A stretch of 64,000 bases of DNA from Xylanimonas cellulosilytica DSM 15894 (lineage in GTDB: Bacteria; Actinomycetota; Actinomycetes; Actinomycetales; Cellulomonadaceae). Where the stretch lies: NCBI RefSeq assembly GCF_000024965.1, contig NC_013530.1:558001-622000 (forward strand), given 5' to 3'. Positions 18,842 to 28,400 of the stretch are shown piece by piece (position 1 is the stretch's first letter; each line of letters opens with the position of its first letter). Position numbers and translations under genes: made by a program. Under the pieces are notes generated by a model. The model was not told where the DNA came from and did not search any database. It saw nothing but the letters and a program-made list of their open reading frames with translations.

Positions 18842-20373
18842 CGGACACGACCTGCGCCGCGTGCGGCAGCACCCAGGCGGCGGGCGCTGCCTGGTGCGCG
18901 GTGTGCGGGACGGCGTTCCCGCGGACCGGAGCGCCCGCACCCGCCGCACCGGCACCCGCGGCGGGGCCTCCGGTGCCCGCCGTCCCCGCGCCCGTCTACA
19001 CGGGTACCACCGAACCGGAGCGGATCGCCGCCACCGTGCGCGGCTTCTCCGCCCCGCCGCCGGCGCCCGACCCGGCCCCGGAGCTCGCCGGGACGGGACG
19101 GCGGTTCGCCGCGTTCGTCCTCGACTCGATCGCGATCGGGCTCCTGCCCGTCGTCGTCATGGTGGTGGGCGTCGTCAGGTCCGGCATCCCGCTCGACGGC
19201 ACGGTCGTGATGGTGTCGCAGGCCGAGGCGGACGAGCTCGTCGCCACGCTCGTGCGCACCTACGTGCTCGCGGGCGCGCTGGCGCTCGCGGGCTGGGTGG
19301 CGCTCGTCGTCGTCGAGGGCCGCACCGGCCGCACCCCGGCCGGGCTGCTGCTGGGCCTGCGCACCGTGGACGCGCAGACGCTCGGCCCGATCGGTGCCGG
19401 CCGCGCGTTCCTGCGCTGGCTCATCGTCAGCGCGTCCGGCCTCGCGCTCGCGGTCGGGCAGCTCCTCATGCTCCTGAGCCCGGCGTTCGACGCGAGCGGT
19501 CGTCGCCAGGGCTGGCACGACAAGGCGGTGCGGTCGGTGGTGCTGCGCCATCGGGGCAGCCAGACCACGGCACCCGCCGACGCGACGTTCGGGGCGCCGG
19601 CGAGGGGAGCGGCACCGCAGGCCGCACCAGCGCCGCCGAGCACCCCGACGACGCCGAGCACCCCGACGACGCCGAGCACCCCGACGACGCAGTACCCGCC
19701 GCCGCAGGCCGCCCCTGCGCCGAGCGCCCCGGCACCGTCGCCCGCGGTCCCCGACCCGTGGGCCTTCCCGTCGCCTGCACCCACGGCGCCCGCCGCGTCG
19801 TCGGGACTGATCACCGGCGTGCCCGGCCGCACCGACGGGCCGCCTGCGCCCGCCCTGGCCCCGGCACCGGTACCCCCCACCCCGGTTGCCGCGACCGCGG
19901 TCGCCCCGGCCCCGGCCCCGGCCCCGTCCTCGTCCTCGTCCGTGGCGCCCGCACCCGCCCCGGCCGCCACCTCGACGCCGCCCGCGCCGTCGGACCTCGC
20001 CGAGATCGACGGCGAGACCCGCATGGCGCCCGCGCGGCCGCAGGTGCTGGTCCTCGAGCTCGCCACCGGCGAGCGGCACCCCGTCACGGCCCGCACCCTG
20101 GTGGGCCGCAACCCGCAGGCGCCGGCGGGCGAGCCCTGGGACGTCGTCCCGGTGCCCGACCCGACCCGGTCGGTCTCCAAGACGCACGCCGAGCTGCACC
20201 CGGACCTGGGCGGCCTCTGGGTCGTCGACCGCGGCTCCACCAACGGCACCGTCGTCTCGGTGCCGGGCCGTGCCCCGCAGGTGGCGGCCCCCGGCTCACG
20301 CGTGCGGATCACGGCGGGCGCCACCCTGCACGTCGGCGACGCGCGCATCGTCATCCACCCGGAGTCGTCATGA
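18838..20373 (+). CDS. Zinc-ribbon, RDD and FHA domain membrane protein
   Basis: The ATG at 18838 lies in an ATGA overlap behind AGGAAGAGGA. The 511-residue protein begins with a two-CxxC zinc ribbon (CAACGS...CAVCGT, residues 6-24), then an RDD-type membrane domain with about four helices (about 78-235, starting AGTGRRFAAFVLDS). A long Pro/Ala/Thr linker follows, and the C-terminal FHA domain (about 400-511) has the signature GRN...SKTHAEL...STNGT. FHA domains bind phosphothreonine, so this protein is a probable target or adaptor of the kinase encoded downstream. The linker contains an 18-bp tandem repeat. Confidence 0.88.
   Translation: MTDTTCAACGSTQAAGAAWCAVCGTAFPRTGAPAPAAPAPAAGPPVPAVPAPVYTGTTEPERIAATVRGFSAPPPAPDPAPELAGTGRRFAAFVLDSIAIGLLPVVVMVVGVVRSGIPLDGTVVMVSQAEADELVATLVRTYVLAGALALAGWVALVVVEGRTGRTPAGLLLGLRTVDAQTLGPIGAGRAFLRWLIVSASGLALAVGQLLMLLSPAFDASGRRQGWHDKAVRSVVLRHRGSQTTAPADATFGAPARGAAPQAAPAPPSTPTTPSTPTTPSTPTTQYPPPQAAPAPSAPAPSPAVPDPWAFPSPAPTAPAASSGLITGVPGRTDGPPAPALAPAPVPPTPVAATAVAPAPAPAPSSSSSVAPAPAPAATSTPPAPSDLAEIDGETRMAPARPQVLVLELATGERHPVTARTLVGRNPQAPAGEPWDVVPVPDPTRSVSKTHAELHPDLGGLWVVDRGSTNGTVVSVPGRAPQVAAPGSRVRITAGATLHVGDARIVIHPESS
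19635..19688 (+). repeat. 18-bp tandem repeat, three copies, in the RDD-FHA linker
   Basis: The unit GCCGAGCACCCCGACGAC occurs three times head to tail (19635-19652, 19653-19670, 19671-19688) and encodes a repeating Pro-Ser-Thr-Pro-Thr-Thr segment. Copies look identical, which suggests recent slippage; the linker length may vary between strains. Confidence 0.9.
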
Positions 20374-21227
20374 ACACGCTGAACGGGCTGGAGTCGGTCG
20401 TCCTGCGCTGGGGGAGCGCCACCCACACCGGCGCCCGTCGCGCGCTCAACGAGGACCACTTCCTCGCCGACGGCTTCGCGTTCCTCGTGGCCGACGGCAT
20501 GGGCGGGCACGAGGCGGGCGACGTGGCCAGCAGCACCGCGATCGACGCCCTGCTGCCCCTGACCGCCGGGATCCAGGACGCGCTCGAGGGCGACGGCGCC
20601 GCGGGCGTCGAGCGTCTGCTCGCCACGGCGCACGGTCGGGTGGCCGCCATCGTGACGGAGCCCGGCAAGGAGGCGGGCACCACCGTCTCGGGCGTCGTCC
20701 TCGCCGAGCAGGACGGCGTGCCCTACTGGCTGGTGGTCAACCTGGGCGACTCGCGCACCTACCTGCTGACCGACGGCGAGCTGGAGCAGGTGAGCGTCGA
20801 CCACTCCGAGGTCCAGGAGCTGTTCGACGCGGGAGTCATCACGGCGCGCGAGACGCGCACGCACCCCCGCCGGCACGTGGTCACCCGGGCGCTCGGGCCG
20901 GGCGCCCCCTGCGCGGCCGACTTCTGGTACCTGCCGGTGGGGGAGCACGACCGCGTCCTGGTGTGCTCCGACGGCCTGTCCGGCGAGCTCGACGACGAAC
21001 GCATCGCGCAGGTGCTCCTCGAGGTCCCGGACGCGCAGTCCGCCGCCGACCGCCTGGTGCACGAGGCGCTCGCGGCCGGTGGCCGCGACAACATCACGGT
21101 CGTGGTGGTCGACGTGACCGCCGCGGGCGACGACGACGGGAAGCGGACGGCGCCGCGCGGGGTGCTCGTGCTGACGGACGAGGACACCCGCCCGCGGGCC
21201 GACCTCGTGACGGAGGGAGAACGGTGA
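20370..21227 (+). CDS. PP2C-family Ser/Thr protein phosphatase
   Basis: The product is a 285-residue PPM/PP2C phosphatase that removes phosphate from Ser/Thr residues using two metal ions. The metal ligands sit in the usual motifs: NEDHF (about 29), VADGMGGHEAGD (about 42-53), VCSDGLSGELDD (about 198) and GGRDNITVVVVD (about 236). It is soluble, without a TM segment. The ATG overlaps the previous stop (ATGA). It sits three genes before the kinase, so it most likely reverses phosphorylation of the FHA-binding proteins of this locus. Confidence 0.93.
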   Translation: MNTLNGLESVVLRWGSATHTGARRALNEDHFLADGFAFLVADGMGGHEAGDVASSTAIDALLPLTAGIQDALEGDGAAGVERLLATAHGRVAAIVTEPGKEAGTTVSGVVLAEQDGVPYWLVVNLGDSRTYLLTDGELEQVSVDHSEVQELFDAGVITARETRTHPRRHVVTRALGPGAPCAADFWYLPVGEHDRVLVCSDGLSGELDDERIAQVLLEVPDAQSAADRLVHEALAAGGRDNITVVVVDVTAAGDDDGKRTAPRGVLVLTDEDTRPRADLVTEGER

Positions 21228-22960
21228 CGGTGACGACGACGGCCGTGGCCTGGTACGCGGGAACGGGTGCGGCGGCCGACAGCACGGTGGTGCGTCGCGG
21301 TCGCACCACCGTGCTGCTCGCCGACGATCCCGCCGGTGCGGCCCGTGCCGTCTGGGCGGGCGCCGGTGCGCGGTCGCCGGTGACGGCGGTGCTCGACGCG
21401 CTCGCGAGCCTGCCCGGCACGACCCTGACGACGCTGCCGCCGTTCGCTGCGGTGACGGTGGCCGACGACGGCGGCGCGCACGTGCTGGTCCGTGGCCGGT
21501 TCCGGGCGGTGCTCGGCACGGGCGCCGGGAGCGTCGTCGTCGAGGCCGCCGACGTCTCGACGTGGCACGAGCGCCGGGTCGCCGACGTCACCACCGTGGT
21601 GCTCGGCACACAGCCGCGCGCGGCCGCCGAGGTGCTGGCCGACGAGGCCGCCTGGCCGCTCGCCGAGGGCGTGGTGCGGGCGGGGGAGGTCGCGCTCGAG
21701 GTGGTGCCCGGCGCGGCCGGGGCACCGGATGCCGACGACGCGCCTGCCACCGCGCAGCCGACGCCCACCGCGCGGCCGACGCCTCCCGTGAAGCCGACGC
21801 CCACCGTGAAGCCGACGCCCGCCGCCGTCGAGCTCCCCGCCGTGCTCTCGGTGCCCGAGGTGGAGACGATGCTCCCCACCGCAGGGCAGGACGACGCCGA
21901 CGGCGTGCCGGAGCCCGACCCAGCAGCCCCGGAGCCCACCGCGGTACCTGCGGACGAGGAGGCTCCCGCCCCCGAGGCCACGCAGGCGGGCCCGGTCGAC
22001 GTCGCCGACGACGGCTACGCGCACCTGTGGGGCGCGACCGTGATGCGCACCGTCGAGGACGCGGCGGTGCGCCCGGAGGACGACGAGGAGGCCGCGGAGG
22101 AGGAGGGCTCCGCCCAGCCTGCGGCCGCGAGCCCGGTGGCGGCTCCCGCCGCACCCGCACCGGCCCTTTCGCCGGCCCCGGCGCCGGACCCCTCACCGGT
22201 CGGTGCCGGTCTCATCGCGGGCATCCCGCGCACCTGGGCCGGTGCGCAGGCCGGTGCGCAGGCCGGTGTGCAGGGCGGCGCGCTGGGGGCCTCCCTCGGG
22301 ACGATCGCACCGCCCCCGGCGGCGCCCGCACCAGCGCCCCTCGCGGCACCAGCGTCCCCCGCCGCACCCCCGCCCCCGCCACCGGGCGACGACGAGACCG
22401 ACCACGACGGGCACACGGTCATGTCCTCCGCGCTGGCCCACCTGCGCACGGGCGCCGCGCCGGAGCCGGCACCCGCACCCCCGGCACCCCCGGTCGGCGC
22501 GGGCCCGCAGGTGCTGGCCCGGAGCTGCCCGGACGGTCACGCCAACCCGCCGTCGCGGGACGCCTGCCGCACGTGCGGCGCCCCGCTGACCCAGGAGGCG
22601 GGCCTGGCCGTGCGGCCGGTGCTGGGCCGGGTGCGCGTCGCGGGCGGCCCGCAGCTCGATCTCGACCGCCCGCTCGTCGTGGGTCGCCGGCCGCGCACGC
22701 CGCGATCCTCGGCGGGGGAGATGCCACGCCTGGTGACGGTCGTGAGCCCCAACCAAGACGTGTCGCGCTCGCACGTCGAGGTGCGTCTCGAGGGCTGGCA
22801 CGTGCTGGTGACCGACCTGGCCACCACGAACGGGACGGTCCTGCACCGCGGCGGCCAGCCGCCGCAGCGCCTGCACCCGAGCGAGGCGACGCTCGTCGTC
22901 GACGGCGACGTCGTCGACCTGGGCGACGGCGCGACCCTGACCTTCGAGGAGATCTGGTGA
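21224..22960 (+). CDS. FHA domain protein with long linker and zinc-ribbon-like segment
   Basis: The GTG at 21224 overlaps the phosphatase stop (GTGA) and follows CGGAGGGAGA. Of 578 residues, the first 165 or so form a compact Ala/Val-rich domain of unknown family. A long acidic and Pro/Ala-rich linker follows (about 165-425), including short Ala-Gly-Ala-Gln repeats. A Cys-containing segment (CPDGHANPPSRDACRTCG, about 432-449) resembles a small zinc finger. The C-terminal FHA domain (about 460-578) carries GRRPR...DVSRSHVEVRL...TTNGT. This architecture is that of a phosphothreonine-reading adaptor. No TM helix is seen. Confidence 0.85.
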   Translation: MTVTTTAVAWYAGTGAAADSTVVRRGRTTVLLADDPAGAARAVWAGAGARSPVTAVLDALASLPGTTLTTLPPFAAVTVADDGGAHVLVRGRFRAVLGTGAGSVVVEAADVSTWHERRVADVTTVVLGTQPRAAAEVLADEAAWPLAEGVVRAGEVALEVVPGAAGAPDADDAPATAQPTPTARPTPPVKPTPTVKPTPAAVELPAVLSVPEVETMLPTAGQDDADGVPEPDPAAPEPTAVPADEEAPAPEATQAGPVDVADDGYAHLWGATVMRTVEDAAVRPEDDEEAAEEEGSAQPAAASPVAAPAAPAPALSPAPAPDPSPVGAGLIAGIPRTWAGAQAGAQAGVQGGALGASLGTIAPPPAAPAPAPLAAPASPAAPPPPPPGDDETDHDGHTVMSSALAHLRTGAAPEPAPAPPAPPVGAGPQVLARSCPDGHANPPSRDACRTCGAPLTQEAGLAVRPVLGRVRVAGGPQLDLDRPLVVGRRPRTPRSSAGEMPRLVTVVSPNQDVSRSHVEVRLEGWHVLVTDLATTNGTVLHRGGQPPQRLHPSEATLVVDGDVVDLGDGATLTFEEIW

Positions 22961-24663
22961 GCAGCAAGCGGGCGCCGTCCGTGCCGCCGCACATCGACGG
23001 CTTCGAGTACGTCTCGATCGTCGGCTCGGGCGGGTTCTCGGACGTCTTCCTGTACCAGCAGCTCCGCCCACGGCGCCGCGTCGCCGTCAAGGTGCTGCTC
23101 TCGGAGCGCAGCGCGTCCCAGGCGGCGGCGTTCGAGGCCGAGGCCGACCTCATGGCGACGCTGTCGAGCCACCCGTCGATCGTCACCATGTACCAGGCGG
23201 ACATCGCCTCCGACGGCCGCCCCTACCTGGCGATGGAGTACTGCTCGCGCCCCAACCTGGGCGCCCGGTACCGCACCGAGCGGTTCTCGGTGGCCGAGGC
23301 GCTGCGCACCACCATCCAGGTGGCGGGCGCCGTCGAGACCGCCCACCGTGCGGGCATCATCCACCGCGACATCAAGCCCGCGAACATCCTGGTCACGGAG
23401 TACGGGCACCCCGCCCTGACGGACTTCGGCATCTCCTCGACGCTCGACGACGCGGAGCGTGCCGAGGGCATGTCGATCCCGTGGTCCCCGCCCGAGGCGT
23501 TCCTCGACCCCCCGCGCAGCGGCGTGGCCACCGACGTCTGGGGGCTGGCGGCGACGCTGTACACGCTGCTGGCCGGGCGCTCGCCGTTCGAGGTGCCGGG
23601 CGGTGCGAACTCGACGGCCGATCTCGTCTCGCGCATCGAGCGCACGCCTCTGGTGCCCGTCGGCCGCTCCGACGTGCCGGCGTCGCTCGAACGCATCCTC
23701 GCCACGGCGATGGCCAAGTCGGCGGCGTCGCGGTACGCGACCGTGCTCGCGTTCGCGCGGGCGCTGCAGCACGTCCAGAACGAGCTCCAGCTCGGGGTGA
23801 CCCCCGTCGACCTGCTCGACGACACCGGCCACGTCCAGGCCGACGTCCAGCCGGCCGACCGGCCCGACGACGACGGGGACGACGACGAACCCGGCACCCG
23901 GCTGCGCAGCGTCGTCGCGATCGACGCGCAGGGACCCGCAGCACAGGCTTCCGGCGCACAGGTGCTCGCCGCACCGCGCGGACCGAGCGCCTTCGCCCCC
24001 GGAGCGCCTGGGTCCGGAGCGCCTGGGTCCGGAGCGCCTGGGTCCGGTGCGGCCGCCGTCCCCGCGGCCCTCGCACCGGCCTCGTCGGCACCGTCGCGTC
24101 CGGCCGCCTCCTCCTACGTGCCGACGCTCACGCCCGCGGCGTCCGGGTGGGACTCCCGCCTGGACGAGACCGTGCACAAGGCCGCCGAGCCGGTCGTCGA
24201 GGAGGCGCCCGCCCCCGCGGCCCCGGAGCCCCGCCGGTGGCCCGCGGTCGTCGGCATCGCCGCGCTGGCCGTCGTCGGCGTCGTCGTCGCCGTGGCCCTG
24301 TCGCGCGGCGGGACCGCCCCCGACGACGCGACCGGCACGCCGGGCGCGGACGTCCCGACGGCGCAGTCCGTCCCGCAGGACAACCTGACGTCGCTGGTCC
24401 CGCCGGTGGTCAACCTCACCGCGGGCGAGCCCGACGGCCGCACGATCACGTTCACCTGGGAGCCCCCGTCCAAGGCCCTCGAGGGCGACACCTACGCCTG
24501 GCGCCAGCTCTCGCTGACCGGCGAGGAACCCCTCCGGCCCGTCGAGGAACCGTCCGTGACGGTGACGGCGACGGCGCCGGGGGAGGTCTGCGTCGAGGTC
24601 GTCGTCCTGCGGAACGGCAAGCAGTCCTACCAGCCGCAGCAGGAGTGCGGGGTGGTCGAATGA
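22957..24663 (+). CDS. Ser/Thr protein kinase with C-terminal TM helix and extracellular FN3-like domain
   Basis: This 568-residue Hanks-type kinase starts at a GTG overlapping the previous stop (GTGA). Visible catalytic elements are the Gly loop VGSGGFSDVF (about 22-31), Lys45 in VAVKVL, Asp138 in HRDIKPAN and DFG at 156-158. The juxtamembrane linker (about 290-425) is Pro/Ala-rich with a 15-bp tandem repeat. One TM helix (about 430-447) leads to a roughly 100-residue outer domain resembling an FN3 fold rather than the PASTA repeats of PknB. It probably senses an envelope signal and phosphorylates the FHA-partner proteins and possibly the secretion ATPase. Confidence 0.93.
   Translation: MSSKRAPSVPPHIDGFEYVSIVGSGGFSDVFLYQQLRPRRRVAVKVLLSERSASQAAAFEAEADLMATLSSHPSIVTMYQADIASDGRPYLAMEYCSRPNLGARYRTERFSVAEALRTTIQVAGAVETAHRAGIIHRDIKPANILVTEYGHPALTDFGISSTLDDAERAEGMSIPWSPPEAFLDPPRSGVATDVWGLAATLYTLLAGRSPFEVPGGANSTADLVSRIERTPLVPVGRSDVPASLERILATAMAKSAASRYATVLAFARALQHVQNELQLGVTPVDLLDDTGHVQADVQPADRPDDDGDDDEPGTRLRSVVAIDAQGPAAQASGAQVLAAPRGPSAFAPGAPGSGAPGSGAPGSGAAAVPAALAPASSAPSRPAASSYVPTLTPAASGWDSRLDETVHKAAEPVVEEAPAPAAPEPRRWPAVVGIAALAVVGVVVAVALSRGGTAPDDATGTPGADVPTAQSVPQDNLTSLVPPVVNLTAGEPDGRTITFTWEPPSKALEGDTYAWRQLSLTGEEPLRPVEEPSVTVTATAPGEVCVEVVVLRNGKQSYQPQQECGVVE
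24001..24045 (+). repeat. 15-bp tandem repeat, three copies, in the kinase linker
   Basis: GGAGCGCCTGGGTCC is repeated three times (24001-24015, 24016-24030, 24031-24045), encoding Gly-Ala-Pro-Gly-Ser units in the juxtamembrane linker. The identical copies point to recent replication slippage. Confidence 0.92.
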
Positions 24664-25379
24664 CCGAGACCGGCGCCGACACCGTCCCCCGCCTGGCGGT
24701 CGAGTTCTGCGGCGAGTGGTTCCACCCGGACCCGGAGGCACCCTTCGACATCGGCCGCGAGGCGGACCTCGACGTCGACGACAACCCGTACCTGCACCGC
24801 CGCTTCCTGCGCTTCACGTTCGAGTACGGCATGTGGTGGCTGTCGAACGTCGGCACGATGCTGTCCGCCACGGTCAGCCAGGCGAGCGGCGGCGTGCAGT
24901 CGTGGCTCTCGCCGGGCCACCGCCTGCCGCTGGTGGTGCCGACGACGTCGATCGTCTTCACCGCGGGCCCGACGACGTACGAGCTGCGCGTGGAGCTGGA
25001 GGGTGCGCCGTACCAGACGGTGGGCCGCGACGACTCGCCCGTGGGCGAGACGACCATCGGTGCCGCCGTGTTCACGCTCAGCCAGAAGCAGCTCATCCTC
25101 TCGCTGGCCGAGCCCATGCTGCGCCGCGAGGGGACGTCCCTGGCCGAGATCCCGTCCTCGGCGGCCGCGGCCGGGCGGCTGGGCTGGTCACCCACGCGGT
25201 TCAACCGCAAGCTCGACAACGTCTGCGACAAGCTCGACCGCCTCGGCGTCAAGGGCCTGCGCGGCGGGCCTGGCGCCCTCGCCACCAACCGCCGCGCGCG
25301 GCTGGTCGAGTACGCCGTCGCGTCCCGCATCGTCACCGTCGAGGACCTGCCCCTGCTCGACGTCGCCGAGGACGGCTGA
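24660..25379 (+). CDS. FHA-like / winged-helix protein
   Basis: The ATG at 24660 overlaps the kinase stop (ATGA). The 239-residue product has an N-terminal FHA-like beta domain (about 10-110; FDIGREADLDVDDN and a following HRRFLRF in place of the canonical SRxH). The C-terminal half resembles a winged helix (about 130-215; LSQKQLILSLAEPMLRREG, then SPTRFNRKLDNVCDKLDR). Such FHA-wHTH proteins are seen near type VII-like loci in Micrococcales. It might be a kinase-controlled regulator of the operon, but DNA binding is not demonstrated. Confidence 0.75.
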   Translation: MTETGADTVPRLAVEFCGEWFHPDPEAPFDIGREADLDVDDNPYLHRRFLRFTFEYGMWWLSNVGTMLSATVSQASGGVQSWLSPGHRLPLVVPTTSIVFTAGPTTYELRVELEGAPYQTVGRDDSPVGETTIGAAVFTLSQKQLILSLAEPMLRREGTSLAEIPSSAAAAGRLGWSPTRFNRKLDNVCDKLDRLGVKGLRGGPGALATNRRARLVEYAVASRIVTVEDLPLLDVAEDG

Positions 25380-25434
25380 CGCCCCACCTGACGTCCTGAC
25401 CCCGGCACCCGCCCCCGCCCAGACCGGAGCCCCG

Positions 25435-28400
25435 TTGCGCATCAAGCTCACCCTGAACCGCCCCGACGCCTCCGTCGCCGACGTGGCCGTCACGGCCGAC
25501 GCGACCGCGTCCGTGCAGGACGTCGCCGTCGCGCTGTTCGGCGGCGACCCGGTCCGTGCGGGCTCGCCGGTCCCGGACCGCCTCACGCTCCAGGTCGAGC
25601 CGACCGCGGACGGCGGCCAGCCGCGCGTCCTGCCGCCGTCGAGCGACCTGGTGACGGCCGGGCTGCGCTCGGGCACGGCCGTGTCGATCGTGCGCGTCTC
25701 GGAGCAGTTCGAGGCACCCGGCCAGGCACGCGGCACCGCCGTCGCCGTGCTGCGGGTGCTCGCCGGGCCCGACGCCGGATCGGAGTTCCCGCTGCCCGCC
25801 GGCACCAGCTACCTGGGCCGCGACCGCGGCATGGACGTGCGCCTCACCGACCCGCTGGTCTCCAAGCGGCACGCCCGCATCACCGTGGGCGACTCGATCG
25901 AGGTGTCCGACCTCAACTCCGCCAACGGCCTCGTGATGGGCGGCGAACGCATGTCCCGCGCCGTCGTGACGTCCGCGGACCTCGTCGTCGCCGGCGACAC
26001 CACGTTCTCCATCGTCGCGCTGCACCGCAGCACGAGCATCGCGCCGACCAGCCCGGTCGTGGAGTTCAACCGGTCGCCGCGCGTCGTCGCGCGGTTCCCG
26101 CACGACACGCTCAAGGCACCGAAACCGCCGCAGCCCAAGCAGCCGTTCCACCTGCCGTGGCTGGCGATGGTCGCGCCGCTCATCCTGGGCGGCGTCATGT
26201 TCGCGATCACCCGCAGCGTGACGATGGTGGTGTTCCTCGCGCTGAGCCCGCTGCTCATGCTCGCGATGTACCTGGACAACCTCATCCAGGAACGGCGCCG
26301 GTTCCGGAGCGAGTCGGAGGCGTTCCACCTGTCGGCCGACGCGCTGCGCGAGACGATCGCCCGGACGCACGCCGTCGAACGTGCCGTCCGGCTCGCGGAG
26401 ACCCCGTCCGTCGGCGAGTCCCTCGACGCGGTCCGCCGGCTGGGCGGACTGATGTGGACGCACCGCCCCGAGCACGAGGCGTTCCTCACGGTGCGGATGG
26501 GGCTGGGGGCCGCGCCGTCGCGCACCAGCGTGGACGGACCGTCCGAGAACGACACCCTGCCGGAGTTCTGGACCCGGATCGACGAGCTCCAGTCCCTGTG
26601 CGCCACGATCACCGACGTGCCGATCGTCGCGCGCCTGCGTGTCGCGGGAGGCTTCGGGGTCGCCGGGCCGGACGCGGTCGCCGACGCCGTGGGGCGTGCC
26701 GCGCTGCTCCAGCTCGTGGCCCTGCACTCGCCCGCGGAGCTCGTCGTCGCCGCCATCACCTCACCCCGCTCCCGCACCAGCTGGGAGTGGCTCGAGTGGA
26801 CGCCGCACACCGGCTCCCCGCACAGCCCGCTCGGCGCGTCGCACCACCTGGCCGACAACCCGGGGACGGCGCTCGCGCTCCTGTCCCGCCTCGAGGACCT
26901 CATCGAGTCCCGCGGCGCTTCCCTCGACACCCGTGCCGTGCTGCGCGGCCCGCTCGAGGAGGGCAAGCAGGGCGAGGTCCCGGCGCCCGTGCTGCCGTCG
27001 GTGGTGGTGCTCGTCGAGGACGACGCCCCCGTGGACCGCGCGCGCCTGATCCGGCTCGCCGAGCGCGGTGCCGACGCCGGGGTGCACGTGATGTGGGTCG
27101 CCCCCACGGTCGAGCAGCTCCCCGCCTGCTGCCGCACGTTCGTCGTCGTCCAGGACCCGGCCGGCGGCACCACCGGGGAGGTGCGTGAAGGGCGGCTCAG
27201 CTACCCCGTGGTGTGCGAGACGGTGGAGCTGCCGACCGCGCACGAAGCCTCCCGGTTCCTCGCCCCCGTCGTCGACGTCGGCGCCCCCGTCGACGACGAC
27301 TCCGACCTGCCCCGCGCCGTGTCCTACCTGGCGCTCGCGGGCACCGCGCTGCGCGACGACGCCAGCTCCGTCGTCGAGCGCTGGAAGGAGAACGGCTCGC
27401 TGACGCCCCGCGACGGCACCCCGCCGCAGCGGCGCAAGAAGGACACCGACCTGCGCGCCCTGGTGGGGCACAACGGCGTCGAGCCGTTCCACCTGGACCT
27501 GCGCACGCAGGGGCCGCACGCCCTGGTGGGCGGCACCACGGGTGCCGGCAAGTCGGAGTTCCTCCAGTCGTGGGTGCTCGGCATGGCCGCCGCGCACAGC
27601 CCCGACCGCGTGACGTTCCTCTTCGTCGACTACAAGGGCGGCGCCGCGTTCGCGGACTGCGTGCACCTGCCGCACACGGTCGGCCTGGTGACCGACCTGT
27701 CGCCGCACCTGGTGCGCCGCGCCCTGACGTCGCTGCGCGCCGAGCTGCACCACCGCGAGCACCTGCTCAACCGGAAGAAGGCCAAGGACCTGGCCTCCCT
27801 GGAGCGCACCGGCGACCCGGAGGCGCCGCCCAGCCTGATCATCGTGGTCGACGAGTTCGCCGCCCTGGTGGGCGAGGTGCCCGAGTTCGTCGACGGCGTC
27901 GTCGACGTCGCCCAGCGCGGCCGCTCGCTGGGGCTGCACCTCATCCTGGCCACCCAGCGCCCCGCGGGCGTCATCAAGGACAACCTGCGGGCCAACACCA
28001 ACCTGCGCGTGGCGCTGCGGATGGCCGACGAGTCCGACTCCGCGGACGTGCTCGGCCTGCCGATGGCGGCGCACTTCGACCCGTCGATCCCCGGCCGCGG
28101 CGCCGCCAAGACGGGCCCGGGCCGCATCACCCAGTTCCAGACGGGCTACGCGGGCGGCTGGACCCGTGACCAGCCGGACCGGCCGCGCATCGACGTCGAG
28201 GAGATGAGCTTCGGCACCAACGCGCGCTGGGACGTGCCCGCCGCCGAGGTCGAGGAGGTGAGCGACCCGGGCCCCAACGACATCGCCCGCGTCGTCACGA
28301 CGATCTCGCAGGCCGCGCGCGCCGCCGGCGTGCCGGCGCCGCGCAAGCCGTGGCTCGACGAGCTGGCGCTCACCTACGACCTCGCCCTGCTGCCCAACCC

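Noticed and set aside
19635-19688. Tandem repeats considered as a CRISPR array
   Set aside because: There are no spacers, the units are contiguous and lie in a coding linker. No CRISPR array was seen anywhere in the window.
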